DNA from: Epiperipatus broadwayi
Taxonomy: Eukaryota; Onychophora; Udeonychophora; Euonychophora; Peripatidae
Assembly: GCA_028023455.1 (NCBI GenBank)
Contig: JAQFVV010000042.1
Span: 7,273,922 to 7,337,921, forward strand
Direction: 5' to 3'
Length of the DNA: 64,000 nucleotides
The stretch's first letter is position 1, and each line of letters begins with the position of its first letter. The notes beneath the pieces were generated by a model that was given only the letters and a program-made list of their open reading frames with translations, was not told the origin of the DNA and did not search any database. Made by a program: the position numbers and the translations under genes. Of this stretch, positions 47,852 through 60,274 are shown in pieces.

Positions 47852-48157
47852 TACTATCTGTTGCCTTTGACACAATAGCTCAGTTAGTTAGAACTTATCT
47901 TAAAATTCCATATTCGAGAATCTAAAGATGTAAGTTCAACTCCTATGTTAATATTGACAATGGTCAAGCTAGCAACACCTGAAGAAGAGGGGAGAATAAT
48001 ATACTACATGAAATGTGAAATACTAATCTTTTTTGTCTATTATCACTAATGAGTTGTTTGTATTTGAAAAGTTGAAAATTTTCTATGCATTCAACATTTA
48101 CTGCTAGATGATGGAAATATTGTAACATATCACATCTAATACACCATCATCACAAAC
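47852..48157 (+). repeat. PLE terminal repeat, copy 2 (right, direct)
   Basis: Contains TAGCTCAGTTA (47876-47886, matching box A well) and AAGTTCAACTCC (about 47932-47943, box B-like) at tRNA spacing. CTGAAGA (47989-47995) and GAAA (48010-48013) follow. It retains the tRNA-like part better than copy 1. Confidence 0.85.
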
Positions 48158-48159
48158 CT

Positions 48160-51100
48160 TCAAGAAAATAAGGTTATTAAGTTTATGGATTATATGTAGG
48201 ACGAACTAATAAGACTTTGCATATGGTAATGCAAATAAAATTCTACTGATTTGATAAAGGCAGATTGTTTATCATTAAAACTGATTACAAAAATTATTAA
48301 AATATGCACTTTAAAGAATATATTTATTTAATTTAAACATTACACGTTTAAAAATATATAATTTGAAATGATCATTTACTATTAGTTTAATGCAGTGATG
48401 AACTCTGGAATTCAAGGTTCATGAATTGTGGCTCTAACTATTTTTCCCACTGCAGAATGTTTTTATGAGCTCTAAGCAACATTCCAGTTGATTATTATTG
48501 TTATATAACCTAACATAATATTCAAAAATAAGCTCATAAGCTTGTCTTTTTCTATTATATATAAGACAATTAAAGGAGTTTATTCTTGAATGAAACACTT
48601 TTTTTTTGTTTTTTCTAATTGAACTATCTGTATATTTTTTAATATTTTCATTAGAATAAAGTTTAAAATAAATGAAAAATTTTCAACAATATTGTTGTAA
48701 ACTTCAGTTCTTTTCTCTAAATAATTTTGTAGACAATCATAATTATAAAGAATGAATCAATTCTAAATATTTTTATTAAGCATAAATCATTTGTAAAATC
48801 ATTTATTTGTCATCTCTTTTTTAATAGTCTTATAGGTTTTTTTTTTTTTTTGTTGCCCTTTCTTCAAGTATAATGAAATTGGTTCTATTTCTTTGAGACA
48901 ATTTGATAAATATTTATATAAATTTGAATAAACAGACAGTGATATTTGTGATTTTGAGTTTATTTGAGGAAATTCTCTCTTTTAAGGAATAAGCATGGAT
49001 GTAAATTCAATTTTTTCCACCTTATTTTGAATATTAAAGATCTTTTCTCTTCTGAAGCCACTATTTTTGAACTCATGTTCTTGTATAAATAATTAAATTA
49101 TATTGTTTTATAATTGCCTTGATTGTCTCAAAATATAATTCCCATGTTATTCTAAATAAGCACTTTGGTGTTTCAAAATTGACTTTCAGAGATTTTGCAT
49201 CATTTTGTGAAAGAAAAAAATATATAAATCTGTTGTAAAATTGGAAAAAAAAATATTACTGCACCTTGATGTATAAAATTTGTCAAGCATCCATTACAAC
49301 TTAACATAAGTTGTGTATTTATTATGTTTCAAAATTCTTTATTGCTTGCCTTTATATTTTTTAATCATTTTTAGTCTTGTTGACTTATGTTTGCCCTCTA
49401 AACTTTTTAAAGTCACATGTATTTGTTGATGCAATCCAATAAAAGTTGTAATTAAATTATCATTTGAGTTTAATACTTTGGTGACTTTTTTTGGGAGATA
49501 CATAGAATACCATGACAATGATTTATTTATTAGTATGGGTACACTAAAATGACTATTTTTAAATAACTAAGATTGATTTTGAAAAATTTGATGGATATTC
49601 TTTTCCAAGTGGATGAAATTAAGCAATGAATTCTAATAAATCAAGATAATTATTATTTAAGAATTAAATTTCTCATCAAGAATACCTCATTCTATTAAAG
49701 TTTTTCTTGCTTCAATTACCCTTTATGAAACCTGTCTCCAATTTTCTTATTCTTTTAAAATTGATGCATCTAATTTTGAAGTTAATGTGGAACTTCTTTT
49801 TCTTGTTATTCTATGATCAGTTGATTTTTTATGAGTTATATTGGAATGCTATTTTTTTTCCAGGGTGTATTTGGAATTGCTAAAATTTATACAAACAAAA
49901 CAATTAATATATATATGTGCTCTGCGCACAGTTAATGAAGCTATTAAACGGAAGTAAAATTATCAAAATTACTACCAAGCACTTTCAGGACAGTTTATAG
50001 TCCCATATTCATGGCTACTTGTGTTTAGTTAAGAACTGTAATATTAATGCAAATTCATGTGAAGATGCTACATAGACCATTTTCGAGATGCTGATGAAGT
50101 AAAGCCTTAACTATTTCAACAAACAAAACAATAAACATTTCCTGTTAAATGAGATATATTTTTTCCTATACAGTTTTATGTGATAAAAGAGTTTTTTATG
50201 AATAATATCTTACTTGGGTTTTTTAAATTAGTGTAAATTTTTTAGAACTGATATTCCAGTGCTTGCGTTCAGTAGATTCTTTTTGAATTCAAAATGCAGA
50301 GCTATTATTATCTGGAATATCTATAAAAATACATGGTGGAATATTAAATTCAAACATTTTTATATTTGAACTATCAGTAGGAATACTTTCAACAGTTTCA
50401 TTTGAAATATGGAAATATTTGATAGATTAATTCTCAGATTCTACATCTATATCTGCTATTTTTTAAATAAAGGTATTCGTTTCTGGTAAAGCAGATCATT
50501 GTACTTCTAATATCTTCCTTTTATTTCTCTTTTGATAGCACTTTCAAAATCTCTTTTCAAGTTTGACCCTATGGATATTATTAAAATTTTATTAAAATTT
50601 TAAATCATAAATCAAAATTTATTATTGACCATTTTATTTTTGAACAATTCCTCTTTATATTCTACATTGTTCTTTAGTATTGAATTATTTTTTATTAATA
50701 ATCAATATTTGTTTTTTATCTTTAACATTTTATTTGCTTGCATTTATCATTATTAGCTTTTAATTTTTTATTAAAAAAACATTTTTTATATTTGCAATAG
50801 GAAGAAAAATTATCATTTATATCTGAATTACTTTTCTTGTGTTGTTAAATTTGCATTTTCATCATTAAAATGAATTTAATACACATTAAAAACATTTAGA
50901 ATGGTTTTGAATTCAATTTATGAAATTTAGAATTTTATATTTTTTTTAGGGATTCTTAATTTTGACTTCAGTTGCTCTTTTTCTTCCCATGATTTTCACT
51001 CTTTGTGTTATAATTGCTTTCAGAAAAATGTACAAATTTTATAAATGGGAAAAATTCATTACAAACTTTTTTTTTTTGAAATAAAAAACATTCGTTTATT

Positions 51101-51635
51101 AAGATTGTTGATTTAACAATGCCATTAACAAAAACCAATATTTAGTTTCATATTTGAACCAACTAATATGATATGTCTAATATAAATAAAGTGTATTATA
51201 TGATTTGATAATTTTTTATTGTAAAAATATTTTATCTTTTCATTTATTTGAAATAATAATAATAATAAAAACATTGAATGATTAATGCTATAAAGAATAA
51301 GGCTTCCAAACTAAATTATAAATGGAAATCTAGTTTTATTTTTATATAAGGCTAAAATTTTACGTTTTGGTGCAAATATGTTTACTATTGTGACACTCCT
51401 CATCTTCCCTATTCATATAAAATAATAATGGAAATGATATAAATATGATTTTTAAATAATAAATTTATATTTTTTCATCAAACAATTATTTTTTTGTAGA
51501 AAAGCTGTGATTATTTAGGTTTTATGTGATTATTCTAAGCACTATATTATTTAAGTGCTAATTTTATTCTTATTGAAACAGTTATTATTTAATAGTTATT
51601 AAATATTAAATAAGTATTTGGATATAGTAATCAAT
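48160..51635. other. AT-rich stretch, nothing firm
   Basis: On the minus strand around 48880-49030 a short protein-like run (YSNLYKYLSNCLKEIEPISL) hints at a decayed transposase, but I could not confirm a family. No other feature seen. Confidence 0.4.
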
Positions 51636-51639
51636 CTTC

Positions 51640-53040
51640 CAGATAATATTTGTAATGCAAAAGTAGTCATGAGAATATGCAAAGACATTTGAAGCTAGTT
51701 TGAAATATGCCAAAGAAATTTAATTTTATCAAGCATATTGTCATACATTAGGGAGGTCAGTGGATAATTTATCAAATGAAAGACCTAAGGAATAGCAATG
51801 CATAAAATAATCAATAATTAAAAATATGTAGATGATATCCTAATTACTGAAGAAGAGAATTAAAATCAAGATTAGAATTTCCATGCAATGAAACAAAAAA
51901 AAAAAAAGAATTACAAATAAGCAATGATATTTGTGAAAATGGAAATGAAGAGAAAAATCCAAACTAATGTAAATGAACTGAACAACATAAAAAATGTCTA
52001 TAGGTCATAGTCAAGATTTCAGAAAGCAAAGAAATAATCTACAAAACAAATTAATTGTTACTGGACACATTCCTATTTTGCAAAATTGATGATAATCAGA
52101 GATTCATAAAAATATACAATAATTCATCTTCCACATATTGCTTTTAAGAACTTCTTTATGAAGTTATTCTATTTTACATTCACACAATATTTCAGCCATT
52201 TCACATGGACATTATCAAAGATTACCCTATACTATTTTTTTTTCCTCTTATATTATAATATATATTTTTATACATTGTTTTTGTGAATCATTTTGAAAAA
52301 AAGACAAAAAATAAATCAAGTTTTTATTATTTAATTAATAAGAATTTTGTAAATATTAATATAAATCAAAAGGTTCATTAAGAAGAATTGAAAGGAGACA
52401 TAATACAGAAATTATTAAAAATTTGGTTGGATATAAAAAATTTCTATGAATATTATAGATAACTTTTTATTGAAGAAGGCCATAGAATTCATATCTTAGT
52501 AAATCTATTGAATAAATGATGGGGAGTAAAAATCATAATTTTTAGTATTAAACCCAAGAGGAACAATATATTGTAAGTGGCTTGCATTAATTTAGACTTA
52601 TTACAAGAAATAAGTTTGAGAAGGCGAAGAGAGCATTATATATGTGTGAACATTGATCAATATTTCGATGTAATTGTAAAAGTAATTACTTGGGAATGTT
52701 TCATTTAAAAATGATAACAGTAATTTTAATAGTATATATATCTTAATTAGGTAAAAGAACAAACATCACTGATGTCCTAGAGTAAATTAAGAGTCTAAAA
52801 TGGATCTGGGATGGATGTATTGGTAGAAGAGATCGTAATAAATGGGTTATTGAAGTTTTAAACTGAATCTAAAGAAAATCAAAGATCACATATAAAATGA
52901 ATGGATGAGATAAGGAAGTTTGCTGCAGAAATATGGAAATGAGAAGCTGTGTATTAAATAAACTGTTAAACTTGAAGAGAACTTCATTCTGAAGTGGATC
53001 TATAGTACTAGCTATATATGGGTGGATGTTTATCAATGTA
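51640..53040 (+). pseudogene. RTE-like non-LTR retrotransposon remnant (plus strand)
   Basis: LKYVDDILITEEEN (about 51820-51865) is the catalytic FADDIVLI-type box with both aspartates kept. Far downstream, KMDLGWMYW.KRS then NKWVIEVLN (about 52800-52865) is the KxxWxGHVxRRDDNRWT box, followed by a KITYKMNG and DKEVCCRNMEM tail. The region between has many stops and shows little homology, so it may hold insertions or be strongly decayed. It is the same group as the copy at 30915-31558. Inactive. Confidence 0.6.
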
Positions 53041-53044
53041 TATA

Positions 53045-53980
53045 TATGACTGGAAAAAAATGTTTTTTTCTCTTTTTACTATCTTGTAATTATCTTTTTC
53101 ATTACTTATATTTACATTATTAGTTTTTAAACTAATAAAATATCATATTATAGTCACATGATATTGCTATCTTAAAAGCATACATTTTTCTTTCAATATC
53201 TTTATACTTTATGACATAGAAATAGTGAAAGAAAAAAGTGTTATTAGTTTTTACTTGATTATTTAAATACTGAAGCTTATCTAAATTATTGTTGTTTTAT
53301 CTTTTCTAACATGAGTTTTTATTATTATTAGATGGTGGAATTATTGTTTTACATATGAAAAAAAAATCTCTTGCTGTATAAAAATGCTTTTCAATATCTT
53401 CATTGTATATATAAATTTTTAAAAGCAAAATTTTTCTCTGGTCTAGATTGTTATTTATAAAAATTTGCAAATTGAATGTGAAAAATAAGTAATATCAATG
53501 TATCAAGTATATGATTTTGAAATCTTTTATTTACTTATGTTGAAAACTGAAAAAATAATAAAAGAAAATATACTTTTAATTTTTGTTTTCTGAATTCGAT
53601 TATACAAAAAGCAAGAAAACAATCAAAAATTAAATTATAGATAGATTTGATCATTTCAATTTTAATTTTTTTTAAAAAAAACTAAATATAACAAATGGTA
53701 CTATTATAGTATGTGATCCATCTTAATTTTCATTACTACAGCTAATAATATTTTTAGAAATTAAAGTAGTGAAGATATTAATTCATAAGAAATTAAATAT
53801 ATGCATTTATTTGTCTAAAAAAATTGCAAAATAATAATAGAAAATAATTTATAAAATGATGGTAATAAGTGTGGGAAATGTAATTTGTTATATTATATTC
53901 ACTGTACAATACATATATATTTTTTTTCAAAACATCACTTGATCACCAATTCATATGCTTACACATGCTGTTAATAGGAG
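53045..53980. other. AT-rich sequence, nothing recognised
   Basis: The last 50 bp before the foldback (AACATCACTTGATCACCAAT) resemble the fragment at about 28355, so the repeat family may extend left of the inverted arms. Confidence 0.45.
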
Positions 53981-53981
53981 A

Positions 53982-54428
53982 ACCAAACTCTCCATACAGT
54001 AGTGCCACCAAGTGCAGACTTTTGTAATCAATTGATGCAGGACAGTTTGTTCACAAAATCCCATGTAGTGTCTACTCCTCCAACATCCCCTGACTAGTTC
54101 CTAGCTTGTGACTTTCATCAGTGAGAGAAACCTTGGATTTGAGAGCATTGCACTTAGGTCTTAGGATCTAATGCAAAAACCAATGAGTTGGAAATATTGT
54201 GGTCTTTTCATCTTGGGCTCCTAGCTTTAAAGTTAACTAACTAGGTAAAAAGTGGCTTGCTGGATGGAGGGTTACACTAGATCCTAAGATCTAAATGCAG
54301 TGCTCTCAAATTCAAGACTCCTCACTGATTAAAGTCACAAACTAGAAACTAGTCTGGGGATTTTAGGTGAATAGGTACTAGATAGGGATATTATGCACTT
54401 GATGATACTACTGTATGGAGAGTTTGGT
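53982..54428. mobile_element. Foldback (palindromic) element, 447 bp
   Basis: The outer 35 bp are inverted repeats: ACCAAACTCTCCATACAGTA at the left, with its complement TACTGTATGGAGAGTTTGGT at the right. Inside, a second long block is inverted too. GACTAGTTCCTAGCTTGTGA...TTAGGATCTA at left matches TAGATCCTAA...TCACAAACTAGAAACTAGTC at right. The arms total about 180 bp each around a roughly 110-bp centre. No coding is present. Terminus fragments at about 28410 and 35093 show it is a repeated family. No clear duplication flanks it. Likely a non-autonomous DNA element. Confidence 0.75.
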
Positions 54429-54429
54429 A

Positions 54430-57190
54430 TTATCAAATATTTTCTTATTAATAATTTCAAAAGAAGATTTTTGTTTTTTTCAAAGGATAGGTGAATTTTT
54501 AATGTTTATTATAGAAATAGCAACTTAGCGGCATCTTACTTTTCAATTGGCATTATAAAATTAATATCTTCATTGGAGTTATTTTGGGAGGGGGAAAATC
54601 AGCTAAATTAATAATGGAAAACCCAAATTTTTTAAAATGTGAGCAACCATAAATTACACACAGTTTTAGAAAGAAGATAAATATGAAAAACAATAAGGAT
54701 GGTATTAAAAGTTGCTTTACCATAACATAATAAATATTATAATTAAATAATATTGAAGTAATAGGTTGCTATTTTCAAAGTTATAAAAAATAGCATTCAT
54801 TATATTTTTGACGGAAATTAGACTATCTTTCTGTATATGAAATTATTGTTGATTTCAAATAACATTTCAATCATTTATTATCATAATTAAACTTGTTATG
54901 GATTGCATTTTTTGATTATTTTGCAATATGTTTTTGGTGGGGACAAATTTATATATGCATTTAATTTCTTATGTATTACTTTTTTTTATTGCTTTTATTT
55001 AAACGTTCTTAACTGCTATTAATTATTTTCTGGTGGATTACTTTTTGTATTGTCCTTGTTAAAAGGCTGTTTTGTGGATTCAGCAATAATATATTTCTTT
55101 AATTTCTTATGGATTAATTTTTTCATTGTTATGATTGCTAAAGAACTATCTGGCAGTAAACCTTAAAATTAAGATACATTATGTAACAATATCAACAAAT
55201 TTTTAAAAGAAGAATTAGTATAATTTTTAACGGTTAAACAATGCTAATTATTCTTACCTTTAGTACATATAAACTACAATCATTCAACCTATAAAATATT
55301 TCATGTTTACAACCAGGTCTCACAGAGCTCTGACAAGATTTGTTGAGAAACACCTAATGATGATTGTTGGTATAAATAATTGAGTAAAAATAATAATTGC
55401 ATTATGATAATTTTCTACTGGTTTTGTTTCATCTCATCAAAAATTCTGTTAACTTCATGATTTAATCATAATAAATTTTGTGCATTTTAAAATTAAAAAT
55501 ACATAATTGCAAGTATATGATACCAAAACAAACCAATGAACCCATAAAAGAAAATACTAATTTTAATACCAAATTAAAATTGTGGCTACAATATGAAGAG
55601 ATCTTTGACAGTCTTGTAATATAATCTCATGTCTGTATAACTAAATTTATCTATGTGCACTTTCATACAAATATGCAAAAAATAAGTTTATGATAAAGTT
55701 TTTAAAATGAGGATGAAAAATAAATTAGAGAATTGGGATGGTCGTCTTGGAAAGTCATCTGATGACTCCATTATTATCAATAATACCAAATTCTACAGTA
55801 GCAGTAGCAAATACTTGAGTAAATTTTTTTAGAATTTAAGCTAAGAAGAATCCTAATGACAGCCATTCAATTTTAAAATTGACTGATAGTGATGTAGCTG
55901 GAAGACAACCAAATCAATATTTCAAGACTTTTATGAAACTCTGCTGATCTAGCAACAATAAGAATGATTAAAATTTTCAGCAAGCACTCTGGAATGTACT
56001 GTTGTTTTCTTTTTTTATCAAATTCTTTGAAATCAGTTTATCTAAAAATAGTTACAAATGTTTTTAGTATATTCATAAGGATCTCACACTTGCTAAAAAT
56101 CCCATCTGCTAACATAAAATGTTTTAAATTGTATATTCTATGAGATTTCAGTTTGATTGTGCTCATTATTCACTGAAGGTTTTTGAAGTATAAAATACTT
56201 TTGAATAATAAAAGATGTCATAGACAAGAGGGGGGAATAGTAGCTGTTAGATTTTAAATGAGTCAAATAAATAAATAATGAAAAGAGAAAATGGAAGGGA
56301 AGAAAAATAAAAGATTGATAGAAATAGCAACAACTTTCCATTGTCATTTTCATTGGATTGTAATCTCTTTTTTTTTAAATTTCCATTGCAAAATTGTTGT
56401 ATTGCAGTTTTCATGAAATTAGCATTGAGTGCAGGAAATTTATGTACAAGTGAAATAGAAAATAAAGTTCGTAATTTATTCCGAATCTGTAAATATTTGG
56501 AAATAAATTTCTGTTGTGTTGGAACTTAATGCAGATATTTATAGAATCGATCATACTTTTTAAAAGAAATCTCAGTTTTTTGTAGTTTATTGGATCTGGA
56601 AAGAGATATTTGTTAATGAATTCACTAATATTTAACTTAATTCCAATAGGAACAATGTTAATAAAACTGAAATATCTCCATTTATATGCGCACTTGATTA
56701 AAATTAAAATTTTAATTCTTTTAATAAATTTGGGATCTTTTTTTTTCTAAACAAAACTAATTTTAAAAATGCCAATAATAGATTTTTTTTGAAAAAATAC
56801 AATCATTGTATTAAACTGGCCAATGAAGTATAATGTTAGAAGATTGCAAGAAAAGGAGAGCTACCATGAAACTAAAAATATATTAAACTAGCAAAAAGAT
56901 TTTTTTTAAAAAAAAAAAAGTTATAAGCTAAAATAATATATTTTAAGTTTTTTGAAGATTTTTTTCAAATTGATTTTTTGCCCGGGGGGTGGGGGTGGAA
57001 TTCAATTAATTACTTGTGCATATAGTAAAACTATACAGTTTTTTATATTTTTGTGTAACCAAGATTTAAATATTAGACATTACATTATAATAATATTTTA
57101 TATTTATAAATCGTTATATATAAAGTATTTCAGTACTGATAGAATCAGGTTACTACATTCAATTTTAAATTTACTTGATTCTTTAAAACA
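54430..57190. other. AT-rich stretch, nothing recognised
   Basis: About 2.8 kb without a recognisable gene. Frames at 56138-56353 and 56341-56529 are not convincing. Confidence 0.5.
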
Positions 57191-57192
57191 AC

Positions 57193-57270
57193 ATGTTAAG
57201 ATGCTAAGGGGATAACTAATTGATAAATTATGTGTTAAGATGCTAAGGGGATAACTAATTGATAAATTTA
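57193..57270 (+). repeat. Tandem duplication, 2 x 39 bp
   Basis: GTTAAGATGCTAAGGGGATA and the following ACTAATTGATAAATT occur twice at a 39-bp offset, essentially identical. Probably a recent slippage or assembly duplication. Confidence 0.85.
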
Positions 57271-57531
57271 AGATTCAGCTTGCTTTATATAAATGTAAAA
57301 TAAATACTTTTTTACTGTTTAAAATTAATCTAAAAATAAACTTCGACTTCATTTATATCATTAGAAGGTTGTTGTTTATTTATTTATTTGATCAAGAAAT
57401 GCATAAATAAAACTTTTGTTGTTCATTGACAATGTTTATTATTATCATCATAATCATTACTATTGTTATTATTTTTATTTTATTTAAAAAAAAAGAAAAG
57501 AAATACAAAAATAAACCTGGTGTTCTCATTT

Positions 57532-58031
57532 NNNNNNNNNNNNNNNNNNNNNNNNNNNNNNNNNNNNNNNNNNNNNNNNNNNNNNNNNNNNNNNNNNNNN
57601 NNNNNNNNNNNNNNNNNNNNNNNNNNNNNNNNNNNNNNNNNNNNNNNNNNNNNNNNNNNNNNNNNNNNNNNNNNNNNNNNNNNNNNNNNNNNNNNNNNNN
57701 NNNNNNNNNNNNNNNNNNNNNNNNNNNNNNNNNNNNNNNNNNNNNNNNNNNNNNNNNNNNNNNNNNNNNNNNNNNNNNNNNNNNNNNNNNNNNNNNNNNN
57801 NNNNNNNNNNNNNNNNNNNNNNNNNNNNNNNNNNNNNNNNNNNNNNNNNNNNNNNNNNNNNNNNNNNNNNNNNNNNNNNNNNNNNNNNNNNNNNNNNNNN
57901 NNNNNNNNNNNNNNNNNNNNNNNNNNNNNNNNNNNNNNNNNNNNNNNNNNNNNNNNNNNNNNNNNNNNNNNNNNNNNNNNNNNNNNNNNNNNNNNNNNNN
58001 NNNNNNNNNNNNNNNNNNNNNNNNNNNNNNN
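57532..58031. other. Assembly gap (500 N)
   Basis: Exactly 500 undefined bases, the usual placeholder for a gap of unknown size. Any frame running through it has no meaning. Confidence 0.99.
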
Positions 58032-58136
58032 CTTAGTATATATGTAAAAATATCCAGTATCGATATCATGTTCAAAGTTTAATTTCAAGTATTGCTTGCT
58101 AGCACATATATTAAATGTTCACTCTGTATTCTTAGT

Positions 58137-58435
58137 AGCCTCAAAGCAGGTGAAGACCTCCAAACTGGGAATTGCATGTCAAGCGGTCCGATGTAGTGGA
58201 CAATACGCTTTAATGACAGCAATTTCTAGAGTAACCTCAAAGCAGGTGAAGACCTTCTGACTGGGAATTATCTGTCAAGCGGTCCGATGCAGTGTGACAT
58301 TACGCTTTAATGACAATAATTTCTAGAGTAACCTCAAAGCAGGTGAAGACCCTTTGTGTACACCAAGCAGCCAGATGCAGTTGGCTAAATGCTTAAATGG
58401 TTTGCACGCTTTCATGCTAGCAAGATTTAGAATAA
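58137..58435 (+). repeat. Tandem repeat, three units of about 96 bp
   Basis: The word CCTCAAAGCAGGTGAAGACC starts at 58139, 58235 and 58332 (offsets 96 and 97). Units 1 and 2 also share CAAGCGGTCCGATG, ACGCTTTAATGACA and AATTTCTAGAGTAA. Unit 3 keeps the start and then diverges. The unit is G+C-richer than its flanks, and its reading frames are not consistently open. The array may continue into the gap just upstream. Confidence 0.85.
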
Positions 58436-59679
58436 TATCTCCAATAAAAGTTCTTGTAATATTAATTTTGACATTTTTTTTGGTGTTAAAACCTCATGCT
58501 TAGTAAAAATGAAGTAGTGAACTCCTATATTTAAACTCAGGTCATGAACACGTTAGCTGTTATTAAATAATATTACTCATCATCAATTCAATTGTTTTAT
58601 TAAAGGTTAAGTCTATCATATGTGGTTTGGGGGTCAATGGGTTATATCACATGCCCTATTGATCTCATTTTGCTCACTGGCGCCCATATAAATAAATTTG
58701 TCAGCAAATATGATTGTCAGTACAGCAGAGAGTGAGTTGCCTAAATAAATAATAAAAACCAAATGGATCCAACATAGAGAATTACTAGTATCCTTGTTAA
58801 AATATATCAATATTTGTATGTTACTAATTACTTGTATAGTCTACCAATTAATCAAGTAAACTTATAAATGTATCAAATATAAGTAAAAACATTTTTTTTT
58901 CATTGTTTTTTTTTTGAAGTGGAAAAAAATGAAGCAGTCGGATCTAAGTTCGATCCTAGCTTCATGATCTTTCACATGTAGCCAACTTCAAACCCTTGTA
59001 CTAACTTTGAATTTCCGATGCAATGGGGCTTTATGCGTTCAATCCACGCTAGTTTCCTTAAAGAAAAACTATTATAAATGTGTGTTAAAATTAACTCATT
59101 TGAGATTTAAACTAATCATTTTCTATTAATAAATTCATGTTAGAATTATTCATGAATTTATATATATATTATAACTGCGGGATTGTGCGTGTATATATAT
59201 TTATAAATGTTTAAATATATATAATTGTTCGAAAGTTTCATTACGTGCGGAATGTTTATTTTACTTTTAAATAATATGTTAAATTTTTAGTGATTAAAAG
59301 CCACATTCTTTCGATAAGCTTTCAGATTTTCTCTTTCCAAAACAATGGTTAAAGTTTTTATTAATTAGAAATAGATAAGTCTTTAAAATGTTAGGAAGGT
59401 CCTAATTAAAATCATTTTCTGATATTAAAAATTCATTTTCTAATTAGAAAATGAATTCAAGTTAATGAGTTTGAAAGCCTTATCAAAGGAATGTATCTAA
59501 AAACAACTAGTAAATTTTTTGTAAGATTGATTTAGCCTAAAGGCATCAGATACAGAATAAAGAGCCCAGGAAAAGTTTCCAGGCAGCGATTATTCCTCAT
59601 TAAGAGAAGCTATATATATTTTCATTAGAGAAGTCGCCCAGTTAAATTATGAAGTAAAATAGTGTTTCTACCATGGTGG

Positions 59680-59723
59680 GGGGGCTTAACTTCAAGAGTC
59701 TGACTACGGTTCCTTAAGCCCCC
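59680..59723. repeat. Perfect 10-bp stem-loop
   Basis: GGGGGCTTAA (59680-59689) and TTAAGCCCCC (59714-59723) enclose 24 nt. Role unknown. Confidence 0.6.
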
Positions 59724-60152
59724 TGAAAATCTTCAATGTGGCTGCAATATAAAAATTCATATACCAATCGTAAGCTGCCAAAACCTTAGAGAAATCCATC
59801 AAAATGCTATTCACATAATTTTCAAAATGCGCGCATACGTTTCATCCAACTGGACTCTGCCCTGTGGAAACTCAGAAGTCAACCATGAAGAAATGGTAAT
59901 ATCTTTCCTTTTGAATCTGGCCAGTTCTGAACTTTAAGTTAAAACATCTTTAAGCTATCTACTGTAAAATTGTCTTTTTGTTAATGTTATTTTAAATTAT
60001 GTAGTAATTCTCTATCTATCTCTAGTCTTTAAATTTAATATCTGTTAACTTTCCTTTCTTACGATGGCAGTTCGTTTATTTAACCCTATTATATATTTGC
60101 TAGATGATTATTACTATAATTTATTTTTTTTTATTATATGCCAATAATAACT

Positions 60153-60274
60153 TCAACTCGATAATAATTTCCTTCGTTGCATTTGCCGTGTTAAATAATA
60201 TTATATTTATTTTTATAGTAATTCCTACCCACTAGAACTAATTTGATACAGTTCTATTAATTATCGAGTTGAAG
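60153..60274. repeat. Short inverted-repeat unit, 122 bp
   Basis: CTTCAACTCGATAAT (60153-60167) and ATTATCGAGTTGAAG (60260-60274) are perfect 15-bp inverted repeats. A smaller AGAACT/AGTTCT hairpin lies inside. It could be a tiny MITE or a structured RNA. No flanking duplication was noticed. Confidence 0.55.

Larger units (their letters stand above)
45301..48157 (+). mobile_element. Penelope-like element with flanking direct terminal repeats
   Basis: A 2.86-kb PLE on the plus strand, from its left terminal repeat (45301-45600) to its right one (47852-48157). Direct repeats of this kind are often called pseudo-LTRs in PLEs. The body encodes an N-terminal PLE domain, reverse transcriptase and GIY-YIG-type remnants in order, all interrupted by stops. 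The inverted truncated copy abuts its left repeat. I found no clear target duplication around the compound locus. Confidence 0.8.

Noticed and set aside
57392-58088. Long open frames on both strands across the N run
   Set aside because: They contain about 167 undefined residues from the 500-N gap and short AT-rich ends. They are artefacts.
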